Positions 9,094-17,953 of a DNA stretch of 64,000 nucleotides are shown here, one piece after another (the first letter of the stretch is position 1; every line of letters starts with the position of its first letter). The stretch spans positions 1 to 64,000 of the forward strand of contig NZ_FOHW01000023.1 in the NCBI RefSeq assembly GCF_900111735.1, in the 5' to 3' direction. The position numbers and the translations under genes are program-made. Source of the stretch: Pseudomonas graminis (GTDB lineage: Bacteria; Pseudomonadota; Gammaproteobacteria; Pseudomonadales; Pseudomonadaceae). Under the pieces are notes generated by a model that did not search any database, was not told the origin of the DNA, and saw nothing but the letters and a program-made list of their open reading frames with translations.

Positions 9094-10113
9094 TTACAGC
9101 ACCATCACCCTGCCCTCCATTGCGCTGATTCTCGCAGCATCCAGTACGTTGGCCGAAGCCACGGCATCGTTGGCATCCACCGGATTACGCCCCTGATTCA
9201 TCACCGCTTCCTGCCACTGCCGGTAAAACTCGGTCCAGCAGCCACGCTCCGACGGGACCCGCTCACGGTGCTCGCCCTGCTCGAACCAGCCCCAGCGTCG
9301 GTGTTCTTCCACGCCCCAGCGTTCGCCTTCGGATCGGGGAGACAACCCGGCCAGCGCAGCAGCTTCCTGACCGTCGAGGCCCTCCACGGTATAGCAGCCC
9401 TGGGAACCGTTGACCCGAAATCTCGGGCCTTGAGCGTTCTGCAGGCAGTTGCCCCAGAGGTGCGAAACCACGCCGTTGGCATGGGTCAGTGAAACAAAGA
9501 AGCCGTGATCAACTTTTTGCTCCGGCGTGGCGAACTCAAGCTCGGCGTACACCCGCTTCACCGGCCCGAACAACAGCAGCGCCTGATCCACCAGATGACT
9601 ACCAAGATCGCGGAGAATGCCGCCGCCGCTTTCCTTGCCAACCGACGTGGGCGAGTAGCGCTCGACCCGGGACTCGAAGCGGCTGATGTCGCCTAAAACA
9701 CCCTGATCGATCAGCTTGCGCACGGTGAGAAAATCCGAATCCCAGCGGCGGTTCTGGTACACACCCAACAGCACGCCTCGGCGTTCCGCAGCGTTCACAA
9801 GTTCCCGGGCGGCCTGGGCATCCGGCGCGAACGGCTTGTCGCTGACCACCGGCACGCCGAGCTCAATGGCTTCAAGAATCAATGCACGCCGGGAGGCCAG
9901 CGGTGTCGAGATCACCACCGCATCGACACCGGCGGCGACCAGATCGGCCAGGCTGTCGAAGGCCGGGACTTTGGGGTAATCGTTGCGCAGGTCATGACGG
10001 CGTTCCGGCGAACGGGTGACCACGCCGGCAAAGGTGGCGCCGGGCAGGCTGGCGATCAGCGGCGCATGGAAATAGCGCCCGCCTTTGCCGTAGCCGATGA
10101 GTCCGATTTTCAT
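9094..10113 (-). CDS. Gfo/Idh/MocA oxidoreductase, scyllo-inositol dehydrogenase-like
   Basis: 339 residues. An N-terminal Rossmann fold (MKIGLIGYGKGGRYFHAPLI), DKPFA in place of the usual EKP, and the catalytic-type block GGGILRDLGSHLVDQAL identify the Gfo/Idh/MocA family. The GYGKGGRYFHAPL type of start resembles IolW/YdgJ-like scyllo-inositol dehydrogenases more than canonical IolG. It probably interconverts an inositol isomer and its ketone with NAD(P). ATG 10113 has AAGGAG upstream; the open frame runs slightly further. It is the last gene of the iol catabolic run, after a REPIN. Exact substrate uncertain. Confidence 0.8.
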   Translation of the reverse strand: MKIGLIGYGKGGRYFHAPLIASLPGATFAGVVTRSPERRHDLRNDYPKVPAFDSLADLVAAGVDAVVISTPLASRRALILEAIELGVPVVSDKPFAPDAQAARELVNAAERRGVLLGVYQNRRWDSDFLTVRKLIDQGVLGDISRFESRVERYSPTSVGKESGGGILRDLGSHLVDQALLLFGPVKRVYAELEFATPEQKVDHGFFVSLTHANGVVSHLWGNCLQNAQGPRFRVNGSQGCYTVEGLDGQEAAALAGLSPRSEGERWGVEEHRRWGWFEQGEHRERVPSERGCWTEFYRQWQEAVMNQGRNPVDANDAVASANVLDAARISAMEGRVMVL

Positions 10114-10189
10114 GTGTAAATCTCCTTGCAACACCTTGTCTGGCTCCTACAGGACAAATGTGTCTCTGCAGGATGAAAGCGTTCTCACT

Positions 10190-10276
10190 GTAGGAGTGAG
10201 CTTGCTCGCGATAGCTTTCCGTCCGGTACCTATATGTATCTGATACACCGTCATCGCGAGCAAGCTCACTCCTACA
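10190..10276. repeat. REPIN (paired REP) with perfect arms
   Basis: Two 24-base arms (10190-10213 and 10253-10276) are exact reverse complements; each contains GTAGGAGTGAGCTTGCTCGC, a typical fluorescens-group REP core. It sits between iolD and the iolG-like gene and can form a long mRNA hairpin that may reduce readthrough or protect the upstream transcript. Confidence 0.85.
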
Positions 10277-10289
10277 AGGGTCATATCCA

Positions 10290-12221
10290 TCAATACTGAC
10301 GGGCCTTGGCCAGCGCCGCTTTTTGCCGCTCATACGCCTCGGCCGTTGTGCCGGTGGTCGACACCTGCGCCACGCCCACGCGCCACCACGACAGGTAACC
10401 GTGGATCATGGTTTTCGGCAGCACCTTGATGTCGATCAGCGTGGAGACGGTCTGCCTGCGCGTATCGGCCAATGCCGCCTCCAGCTCCTGAGCGTTGCTG
10501 ACCTTGTAGGTCTTGCAGCCATACGCCGCGGCACTCATCGCAAAATCCACCGGCACGAAGTCGCCGTCCAGCTGCCCGGTCTCGGGATTGCGATACCTGA
10601 ACTCGGTGCCGAAACTGCCCATGCCGTTGCCCATCTGCAAATTGTTGATGCAACCGAAGGCCATGTTGTCGAGCAGCACCACATTGATCTTGCGCCGTTC
10701 CTGAATCGATGTGGCCAGCTCCGAGTGCAGCATCATGTAGGAACCGTCGCCGACCAAGGCGTACACCTCGCGCTCCGGCGCCGCCATTTTCACACCCAAC
10801 GCGGCGTTGACCTCATAGCCCATGCACGAATAGCCGTACTCGACGTGATAACTGTCGACACTGGTGCTGCGCCAGGCCCGCTGCAAATCGCCGGGCAGGC
10901 TGCCGGCCGCCGCGACGATGACCGCGTCCGCTGGCAATTGCTGATTGAGCACGCCCAGCACCCGGCTCTGGGTCAGGCATGACCCGGTCATCTCGACGAC
11001 ATCGCGCAGCACCTGAGGGTCGAGATGGCCGCTGACTTCCGGCTCGAAACCCTCGGTCTGGTATTCCACGGCGTGCAGCCGATCCACTTCCGTGTCCAGG
11101 GCGGCCCTCGCCTCTCGCGGCTGATCGCCCCATTGCGCGCGGTAGTCGCCCAACTGATCCGCCAGCGACTGCAACGCCAGGCGCGCATCGGCCAGCACCT
11201 GCACGCCATCGAGTTTCTGCACATCGAATGCGCCGATGTTGAGGTTGAGAAATTGCACGTCAGGATTCTGGAACAGGGATTTCGAGCCGGTGGTGAAGTC
11301 GCTGTAACGGGTGCCGACGCCGATGATCAGGTCCGCTTCCCGGGCCAGGGTATTCGCGGCCAGGGTGCCGGTCTCACCGATACCGCCCATGTTCAGGGGA
11401 TGGGCGGAGACGATGGCGCTCTTGCCGGCCTGGGTTTCGCTGAACGGAATGCCGAAGCGCTCGGCGAATGCTTGCAACTCGGCGGCCGCGCCGGAATAGC
11501 GCACGCCACCGCCACAGATCAGCAGCGGCTTGCGTTTGCCTTTGAGCAGCGCCACGGCGTCGCTGAGCATGGCTTCGGTGGGCGGACGTCGGTCGATGCG
11601 GTGCACGCGCTTTTGCAGGAATGAATCGGGGTAATCGTAGGCTTCGGCCTGCACGTCCTGGGGCAACGCCAGGGTGACAGCGCCGGTTTCGGCAGGGTCG
11701 GTGAGCACGCGCATGGCGTTGAGGGCCGCGCTCATCAGTTGCTCGGGGCGGTTGATGCGGTCCCAGTATTTACTCACGGCCTTGAAGGCGTCGTTGGTGC
11801 TGATGCTGAGGTCGTGGAATTGTTCGATCTGTTGCAGCACCGGATCGGGCTGGCGGCTGGCGTAGACATCACCGGGCAGCAACAGCAGCGGAATGCGGTT
11901 GGCCGATGCGGTGGCCGCGGCGGTGATCATGTTGGCGGCGCCGGGGCCGACCGATGAGCTACAGGCGTAGACCTTGCGCCGCAGGTGTTGCTTGGCAAAC
12001 CCCATGGCAGCGTGGCACATGCCTTGTTCGTTGCGGCCTTGATGGACGATGAGGTCGCCACTGTCCTGCTCCAGCGCCTGGCCCAGGCCCAGCACGTTGC
12101 CGTGACCGAAAATGGTGAACACCCCGGCGACGAACTTGCTCTGCACGCCGTCGACTTCGACGTACTGGTTATCGAGAAACTTCACCAGGGCCTGGGCCAT
12201 GGTCAATCGAGTCGTGGTCAT
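10290..12221 (-). CDS. iolD: 3D-(3,5/4)-trihydroxycyclohexane-1,2-dione hydrolase
   Basis: 643 residues, a thiamine-diphosphate enzyme of the acetolactate-synthase fold. It opens the ring of the trihydroxycyclohexanedione made by IolE to give 5-deoxy-glucuronate. The N-terminal PYR domain has GHGNVLGLG and QGRNEQGMCHAAMGFAKQ; the C-terminal ThDP site has GDGSYMMLHSEL followed by VVLLDNMAFG. Length fits IolD (about 640). ATG 12221 is preceded by AAGGTGCA, a leader shared with iolE. It lies between mmsA and the iolG-like gene, with REP sequences on both sides. Confidence 0.95.
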   Translation of the reverse strand: MTTTRLTMAQALVKFLDNQYVEVDGVQSKFVAGVFTIFGHGNVLGLGQALEQDSGDLIVHQGRNEQGMCHAAMGFAKQHLRRKVYACSSSVGPGAANMITAAATASANRIPLLLLPGDVYASRQPDPVLQQIEQFHDLSISTNDAFKAVSKYWDRINRPEQLMSAALNAMRVLTDPAETGAVTLALPQDVQAEAYDYPDSFLQKRVHRIDRRPPTEAMLSDAVALLKGKRKPLLICGGGVRYSGAAAELQAFAERFGIPFSETQAGKSAIVSAHPLNMGGIGETGTLAANTLAREADLIIGVGTRYSDFTTGSKSLFQNPDVQFLNLNIGAFDVQKLDGVQVLADARLALQSLADQLGDYRAQWGDQPREARAALDTEVDRLHAVEYQTEGFEPEVSGHLDPQVLRDVVEMTGSCLTQSRVLGVLNQQLPADAVIVAAAGSLPGDLQRAWRSTSVDSYHVEYGYSCMGYEVNAALGVKMAAPEREVYALVGDGSYMMLHSELATSIQERRKINVVLLDNMAFGCINNLQMGNGMGSFGTEFRYRNPETGQLDGDFVPVDFAMSAAAYGCKTYKVSNAQELEAALADTRRQTVSTLIDIKVLPKTMIHGYLSWWRVGVAQVSTTGTTAEAYERQKAALAKARQY

Positions 12222-12276
12222 GCTTGCACCTTGTTGTTATTAGAGGTGATTGCTTCATCTGCTCACCGCGATCCCC

Positions 12277-12381
12277 TGTAGGAGTGAGCTTGCTCGCGAT
12301 TGCTATGTGTCATCTGCACAGGTCTTGGCTGATACCACGCAATCGCGAGCAAGGTGGACCGCCACTTCGGTCACTCCTACA
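12277..12381. repeat. REPIN-like element with altered right arm
   Basis: The left arm (12277-12300) is identical to that of the REPIN at 10190. The right arm starts identically (ATCGCGAGCAAG, 12342-12353) and ends identically (CACTCCTACA, 12372-12381), but 18 bases replace two in the middle. It lies between mmsA and iolD. Confidence 0.8.
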
Positions 12382-12417
12382 AAGGTGATGCATCGCAGGC
12401 AGGATTGATATGGCCTC

Positions 12418-13917
12418 TTACTTCGCCGTCGGCATGCTGAATTCCGCGCCCTTGGCGATGCTGTCCGGCCAGCGCTGCATGACGCTTTTGTAGCGGCTGT
12501 AAAAGCGCAGGCCTTCTTCGCCGTAAGCGTGGTGATCGCCGAACAGCGAGCGCTTCCAGCCGCCGAAGGAATGCCAGGCCATCGGCACCGGGATCGGCAC
12601 GTTGATGCCCACCATGCCGACCTTGATGTTGCGCGCAAAGGCCCGGGCGATGCCGCCGTCGCTGGTGAAGCACGACACGCCGTTGCCGAATTCGTGGGCG
12701 TTGATCAGCTCCACCGCCGAAGCGAAATCAGGCACGTGGACGATGCCCAGCACCGGCCCGAAAATTTCTTCCTTATAAATAGTCATCTCCGGGGTCACGT
12801 CATCGAACAGCGTAGCGCCGACGAAGAAACCCTGCTCCGCTCCCGGCACGCTGAAGTTGCGCCCGTCGACAATCAGCTTCGCGCCTTCCTGCACGCCCTG
12901 GGCGATGTAGCCCTCGACCTTGGCCTTGTGCACCGCGGTGACCAGCGGGCCCATGTCCGAATCGGCGTTCATGCCGTTGCCGACCTTGAGCGCATCGATG
13001 CGCGGCAGCAGCTTGTCGATGAGTTTCTGCCCCACGTCACCCACCACCACGGCGATGGAAATCGCCATGCAGCGCTCGCCCGCCGAACCGTAGGCCGCGC
13101 CGATCAATGCGTCGGCGGCCTGATCCAGGTCGGCATCGGGCATGACGATCATGTGGTTTTTCGCACCGCCGAGGGCCTGCACGCGTTTGCCGTGTGCAGT
13201 GCCCTGCTGATGAATGTATTCGGCGATGGGCGTGGAGCCGACAAACGAAATAGCCTCAATGCCTTTGTGCTGCAACAGCGCGTCCACGGCGACTTTGTCA
13301 CCCTGCACCACGTTGAACACGCCATCGGGCAGGCCCGCCTGTTTCAACAACTGCGCCATCAGCAGGCTCGCGGACGGGTCGCGCTCGGACGGTTTGAGGA
13401 TGAAGCAGTTGCCGGTGACCAGCGCCATGGGAATCATCCACAGCGGCACCATCACCGGGAAGTTGAACGGCGTCACGCCAGCGCAAACCCCCAGTGGCTG
13501 ACGCAGGTTCCAGTTGTCGATGCCGCCACCGATGTTGTCGCTGTAGTCGCTCTTCAACAGGCTCGGCGCGCCACAGGCGAACTCGACGATCTCGATGCCT
13601 CGAACCACTTCACCCTTGGCATCGGAAAACACCTTGCCGTGCTCGCGGCAGATGATGGCCGCCAGCTCGTCATGGTGCTGGTCGAGCAATTCCTTGAACT
13701 TGAACATCACCCGCGCACGGCGCAGGGACGACTGATCCGCCCACGCAGGAAACGCCGCCTGGGCAGCGGCAACGGCTTCGTCGACAGTCTTCAGTTCCGC
13801 CAGCGCCACCCGGGCCTGCACAGCGCCGGTGGCCGGATTGAACACATCACTGAAACGCTCGGCGCTGTCGTGAATCTGGCCGTTGATGTAGTGGCCGATG
13901 ATCGGGGCGTTGCTCAT
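12418..13917 (-). CDS. mmsA: Methylmalonate-semialdehyde dehydrogenase (CoA-acylating)
   Basis: 499 residues of the aldehyde dehydrogenase superfamily, MmsA/IolA group. It converts malonate semialdehyde (end of the inositol path) or methylmalonate semialdehyde (valine catabolism) to acetyl-CoA or propionyl-CoA. Seen: the nucleotide-binding region (FILKPSERDPSAS, SFVGSTPIAEYI), catalytic Cys in GSAGERCMAIS, and EEIFGPVLGIV. ATG 13917 has GAAGGAG upstream; upstream codons of the open frame are not needed. It lies 26 bases after iolB and before iolD, consistent with the IolA role. Confidence 0.95.
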   Translation of the reverse strand: MSNAPIIGHYINGQIHDSAERFSDVFNPATGAVQARVALAELKTVDEAVAAAQAAFPAWADQSSLRRARVMFKFKELLDQHHDELAAIICREHGKVFSDAKGEVVRGIEIVEFACGAPSLLKSDYSDNIGGGIDNWNLRQPLGVCAGVTPFNFPVMVPLWMIPMALVTGNCFILKPSERDPSASLLMAQLLKQAGLPDGVFNVVQGDKVAVDALLQHKGIEAISFVGSTPIAEYIHQQGTAHGKRVQALGGAKNHMIVMPDADLDQAADALIGAAYGSAGERCMAISIAVVVGDVGQKLIDKLLPRIDALKVGNGMNADSDMGPLVTAVHKAKVEGYIAQGVQEGAKLIVDGRNFSVPGAEQGFFVGATLFDDVTPEMTIYKEEIFGPVLGIVHVPDFASAVELINAHEFGNGVSCFTSDGGIARAFARNIKVGMVGINVPIPVPMAWHSFGGWKRSLFGDHHAYGEEGLRFYSRYKSVMQRWPDSIAKGAEFSMPTAK

Positions 13918-13943
13918 GACGGGCTCCTTCAAAAAAAATTGGG

Positions 13944-14753
13944 TTACAGATCCAGCAGCCAACTGTGCTGCGGATCATTGTGAAATTGCCAGGCGCGTTT
14001 CGGGCCGGCCATCACGTTCAAATAATAGGACTCGTAGCCATACGGCACGGTGACCGGGTGATACCCCTTGGGCACGGTGACCAGATCATTGTTCTCAACG
14101 GCCATGGCCTGATCGATGCTGCGATCGTCGGTGTAAACGCGCTGGAACACATAGCCCTGGGGCGGGTTGACCTGATGGTAATAGGTTTCTTCGAGAAAGC
14201 TCTGGTGCGGTAAATCATCTGTGTCGTGCTTGTGCGGCGGATAGCTCGACGAGTGGCCCGAGGGCGTGCGCACCTCCACCACCAGCAATGAATGCGCAGG
14301 TTCGGAATCGGGAAGGATGTCGCAGACGTAACGGGTGTTGGCCGCCCGGCCGCGCACGCTGCGCTTCATCGTGTCAGGCGTAATCAGCCGCGCGGGCAGG
14401 TCTTTGGACGCATCACCCGGCGCGGCGCACACGGCAATCTGCACTGCGCTCAACGCCGTGACTTCGGCCTGACTCCCTGGTGGCAGGTACACAGCGAAAG
14501 GCGATTTGTCCTCGAACACGGACTGCCGATCGCCGAGGTTTTCCCAGCTGAAACCGCCCTGCCCCGGCGCCTCGCCGCTGACGCTGATGCGACCGCTGAG
14601 CAGCACCACGCAGATTTCCTTGTCGCCCGCACTCACCGGCAGACGTTCGCCGACGCTGAGTCGGTGTGCGGAGAACCCGACGTAGGTCAACACGCCGTCG
14701 GCCAGCGCTACGACGTCGCGCCCTTCTGCTTTGCTCTTGACCAAGAGATTCAT
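13944..14753 (-). CDS. iolB: 5-deoxy-glucuronate isomerase
   Basis: About 269 residues, the KduI/IolB double-cupin fold. It isomerises 5-deoxy-glucuronate to 2-deoxy-5-keto-gluconate. Metal-binding and family blocks seen: SSYPPHKHDTDD, EETYYHQVNPPQGYVFQRVY and KGYHPVTVPYGYESYYLNV. The iolE stop overlaps an in-frame GTG at 14759, but ATG 14753 has AGGAG nine bases away and is preferred; either way it is translationally close to iolE. Middle gene of the iol operon. Confidence 0.94.
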   Translation of the reverse strand: MNLLVKSKAEGRDVVALADGVLTYVGFSAHRLSVGERLPVSAGDKEICVVLLSGRISVSGEAPGQGGFSWENLGDRQSVFEDKSPFAVYLPPGSQAEVTALSAVQIAVCAAPGDASKDLPARLITPDTMKRSVRGRAANTRYVCDILPDSEPAHSLLVVEVRTPSGHSSSYPPHKHDTDDLPHQSFLEETYYHQVNPPQGYVFQRVYTDDRSIDQAMAVENNDLVTVPKGYHPVTVPYGYESYYLNVMAGPKRAWQFHNDPQHSWLLDL

Positions 14754-14755
14754 GT

Positions 14756-15709
14756 TCACAGGCTCCTGTGTTCAGGCGGTTGTTGAGGCGTGCTGTGTTG
14801 TTGAGCGGAGTGATTCACCTGTGCGGCGGCCAGCAACGCGCGCAGGGTCTCGTAGCCCTTCTTCGCATAGGCATAGCTCGGCGCGACGGCCGGGTCCTGC
14901 TCCGCTTCTACCACCAGCCAGCCTTGGTAACCGGCCTGCATCAACACGTTCAGCAGCGCGGCGAAATCGATGTCGCCATCGCCGGGCACGGTAAAGGTGC
15001 CGTTCACGATGCAGTCCGGAAAGCTCCACAAGTTGTTGCGCGCCAGTTGCACCACCGGCTTGCGCACGTCCTTGAAATGCACGTGGCAGACGCGATCGAC
15101 GTGTTTGCTCAGCACCTCCAGCGGTTCGCCGCCCCCCATGTAGCAGTGACCGGAATCGAACAGCAGACCAACTTCGTCACCGGTCAGGGTCATCAGCGTG
15201 TCGATGTCCTCAGGGGACTCCACGTACGCGCCCATGTGATGGTGATAGGCCAGGCGAACGCCCCGGGACAATGTGAACCGGGCCAGCTCGGTGAGTTTGT
15301 CGGCGTACGCCTGCCAGGCACTGGCGCTGTGGAAGCGCGGCCGCTCGACCAGTCGGATGCGCTGGCCCTGAATCGAATCGGCCACTTCGCCGTAGACCAG
15401 CACCGAGGCGCCGTTGTGTTTGAGCAGTTCGACGTGGCTGGCGATGGCGTCGATTTCCTCGGCCGCCGAACGGCTGGCGAGTCGACCGGAATACCAGCCT
15501 GACACCAACGCCAGGTCATACGGGCGCAACACATCGGCCACGCCTTGGGCGTCCTTGGGGAATTTGCCGTTGAGCTCGAAGCCTGCGTAGCCGATCTCCT
15601 TGCCCTCACTAAGGGCCGTGCTCAGAGGCGTTTCCCCGCCGAGGGCCGGGAGGTCGTCGTTGCTCCAGGAAATCGGGTTGATGCCAATTCGGATTGCAGA
15701 AGCGGGCAT
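14756..15709 (-). CDS. iolE: myo-inosose-2 dehydratase
   Basis: About 317 residues, an AP-endonuclease-2/xylose-isomerase-like TIM barrel. It dehydrates 2-keto-myo-inositol. Seen: RIGINPISWSNDD at the start, GYAGFELNGKFP, HHHMGAYVESPEDID, LLFDSGHCYMGG and VCHVHFKDVR, which provide the Glu/Asp/His metal ligands of the family. ATG 15709 has AAGGTG upstream; the longer open frame to 15751 is not needed. It lies between iolC and iolB with near overlap to iolB. Confidence 0.94.
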   Translation of the reverse strand: MPASAIRIGINPISWSNDDLPALGGETPLSTALSEGKEIGYAGFELNGKFPKDAQGVADVLRPYDLALVSGWYSGRLASRSAAEEIDAIASHVELLKHNGASVLVYGEVADSIQGQRIRLVERPRFHSASAWQAYADKLTELARFTLSRGVRLAYHHHMGAYVESPEDIDTLMTLTGDEVGLLFDSGHCYMGGGEPLEVLSKHVDRVCHVHFKDVRKPVVQLARNNLWSFPDCIVNGTFTVPGDGDIDFAALLNVLMQAGYQGWLVVEAEQDPAVAPSYAYAKKGYETLRALLAAAQVNHSAQQHSTPQQPPEHRSL

Positions 15710-15769
15710 GGCTGCACCTTTATTGTTGTTATCTCGTTCAACTGAAAACACAGGCCTGGCGTGCTGACG

Positions 15770-17707
15770 TCAGGCCCGGGCGTCGCGCCAGGATTCGATC
15801 AGGAAACCGAAGTTGCTCTGCACCCGAGTGATCAGGTCCGCGTCATCGATTTCGCCCTCCAGCCAGGCTCGGCTGGGCTCGTGAAAGATCGTGCGGCCTA
15901 CGGCAAAACCCCGGCAGGTGGTACTTTTCGCCGCCTGACGAAAGCCTTCCGCCAGGGTTTCGGCGGGCGCGTTCAGCCCCAGCAACACCACGCCCCGGCA
16001 GTACGGATCGCGCTCGTGGATCAGCGCGTCGAGTTGCTCCCAGACCTCGGCAGTCTGCGATTCGATTTTCCACCAGGCCGGGTAAATGCCGAGGTTGTAG
16101 AGGCGCTTGAGGGAACGGTAGATGACGTCCGGATGGGTCGAAGGATGATCCTTGGGCGGGATAACCTCCAGCAGCAGTTCGTGCCCACTGGCCAGAGACG
16201 CCTGATACAGCCCCAACAACTGCGCTTCCTGCTCCAGGCGCAGCATCGGCTCGTCGTCCGGGTGGTATTGCACCAGGCACTTGATGATTTGTTCCTGAGG
16301 CCAGGCCAGTAACGTGCTGCCCACCGAACGCCCGTGTTCGAACGCCAGCGGGCGTGAACCCTGCACTTCCACCGGACGGGCCACCCACCAGCCGCGCCCG
16401 CTGGCGGCATTCAGTGAATCCTGAGCAAAGCGCTGATCTGCAAGCACGCCGACATCGGCGACGATGCCGCGCTTGTGCAAGTCGGCCTCGACCCGCGCGA
16501 CCGCCTGAACGAACAACTGCTTGAGCGGGCCGATGCAGGCCGGATCGCGCCCGGCTTTTTGCGCCAGTTCCACCAGTTGCCCGCGATGATCGAAGGCAAA
16601 AATGAACAGTTGCTGCCACTCGCGACGGGGCACGCTGACGCGATGCAGGCGTTGCAGCACCGGGTCTTGATCGGGTCGGGTAATGGGCACCGGGCTGTTG
16701 AACAGGTATTCCAGCTCGACCAACGTCGGCATGGCCGGCGCGCAGGCGTGGCGCGATACCACCAGACCACCGCAGGCATTGGCCAACTGGCAGCAGCGCT
16801 CGTCGCTCTCGTCGTTGAGCCAGCCCTTGAGAAAACCGGACATGAACGCATCGCCCGCGCCCAGCACATTCAACACTTCCACGCGCACGCCGGGGTAGAT
16901 CGCGCCGTCTTCAAGCTTGGCGGGAATGGCTCCGTGAATCACCGTACAGCCTTGGGGCCCGAGCTTCACCACCAAAGTCGCGGCACTGAGCTCGCGGACC
17001 CGGCGCAGGGCGTTGAGCAAATCGGTCGAGCCGCCAGCGATGAGAAATTCTTCTTCGGTACCGACGATCAGGTCGAAGCGCGGCAGGATGCGCTGCACGT
17101 GCTGGCTGACGGTGTCGTTGGCGACGAAGCGCGTCTCGCCGTCAGCCTTGCCGGCCAGGCCCCAGAGCACCGGGCGGTAATCGATGTCGAGGACGCGTTT
17201 GACGTTGTGCTTTTCGGCGTAGTCCAGCGCCTGACTGCTGGCGCGGAACACCTGATCGGTGGAGAAATGCGTGCCGGTGATCAACAGCGCCTTGCTGGAG
17301 GCGATCTGTGCTTCATCAATGTCTTCCGGTTGCAGCGCCATGTCGGCGCAGTTTTCGCGGTAGAACACCAGCGGAAAGGTTTCGCGGTCCTTGATGCCCA
17401 GCAAGACCATCGCGGTCAGGCGCTCGGCGTCGACCTTGATGCCGCTGACATCGCAGCCCTCCCGCGCCAGGGATTCCACCAGAAAACGGCCCATGTGGTC
17501 GTCGCCCACGCGGGTCAGCATGGCTGACTTCACCCCCAACCGTGCGCTGCCGAAGGCAATATTGGCGGAGGAGCCGCCGAGGTATTTGGCGAAACTGCTG
17601 ACGTCCTCCAGGCGCGCGCCGATCTGCTGCGCATAGAGATCGACGCCCAGGCGCCCGAGACAAATCACGTCCAGCTGACGCCCGGTGGCAAAACGAGTCT
17701 GGCCCAT
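15770..17707 (-). CDS. iolC: 5-dehydro-2-deoxygluconokinase fused to DUF2090 aldolase-like domain
   Basis: 645 residues, about twice a plain kinase. Residues 1 to about 330 are a PfkB sugar kinase (GRLGVDLYAQQIG, a GGSSANIAFGSARLG substrate loop and the anion hole/catalytic LGAGDAFMSGF), which phosphorylates 2-deoxy-5-keto-gluconate. Residues about 345-645 are DUF2090, an aldolase-like TIM barrel thought to supply the IolJ step (cleavage to malonate semialdehyde and DHAP), since no separate iolJ is present. This fusion is usual in proteobacterial iol clusters. First gene of the operon, divergent from iolR. Confidence 0.93.
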   Translation of the reverse strand: MGQTRFATGRQLDVICLGRLGVDLYAQQIGARLEDVSSFAKYLGGSSANIAFGSARLGVKSAMLTRVGDDHMGRFLVESLAREGCDVSGIKVDAERLTAMVLLGIKDRETFPLVFYRENCADMALQPEDIDEAQIASSKALLITGTHFSTDQVFRASSQALDYAEKHNVKRVLDIDYRPVLWGLAGKADGETRFVANDTVSQHVQRILPRFDLIVGTEEEFLIAGGSTDLLNALRRVRELSAATLVVKLGPQGCTVIHGAIPAKLEDGAIYPGVRVEVLNVLGAGDAFMSGFLKGWLNDESDERCCQLANACGGLVVSRHACAPAMPTLVELEYLFNSPVPITRPDQDPVLQRLHRVSVPRREWQQLFIFAFDHRGQLVELAQKAGRDPACIGPLKQLFVQAVARVEADLHKRGIVADVGVLADQRFAQDSLNAASGRGWWVARPVEVQGSRPLAFEHGRSVGSTLLAWPQEQIIKCLVQYHPDDEPMLRLEQEAQLLGLYQASLASGHELLLEVIPPKDHPSTHPDVIYRSLKRLYNLGIYPAWWKIESQTAEVWEQLDALIHERDPYCRGVVLLGLNAPAETLAEGFRQAAKSTTCRGFAVGRTIFHEPSRAWLEGEIDDADLITRVQSNFGFLIESWRDARA

Positions 17708-17834
17708 GCCGGCCCCTCTTCTTTTATTGTTATGGGTTTGATTGCTGATGCCCTCGCCCGCAAACGCAATGCTTGCACGCGAGTTCGTGGATGCAGACTA
17801 GAACGGCGCCGGGCCTTGATCAATGAATTTTTCT

Positions 17835-17865
17835 AAATTATTTTCAGGTGGAATATTTATTCCAC
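17835..17865. promoter_or_regulatory. Candidate IolR operator between iolC and iolR
   Basis: A perfect 18-base palindrome GTGGAATATTTATTCCAC (17848-17865) lies beside AAATTATTTTC (17835-17845), which is the reverse complement of an 11-mer in the ibpA promoter region. The site lies between the divergent iolC and iolR genes, where a repressor could control both. No footprint evidence; inferred from symmetry, position and recurrence. Confidence 0.6.
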
Positions 17866-17953
17866 TTTGCATTGCGGGTCGCAGCCTGCAAAACTGGCCG
17901 CCTGTCTTCTCGCACAATTTGCCACGCCACAACCCGCCAAAGGATTCGCACGT

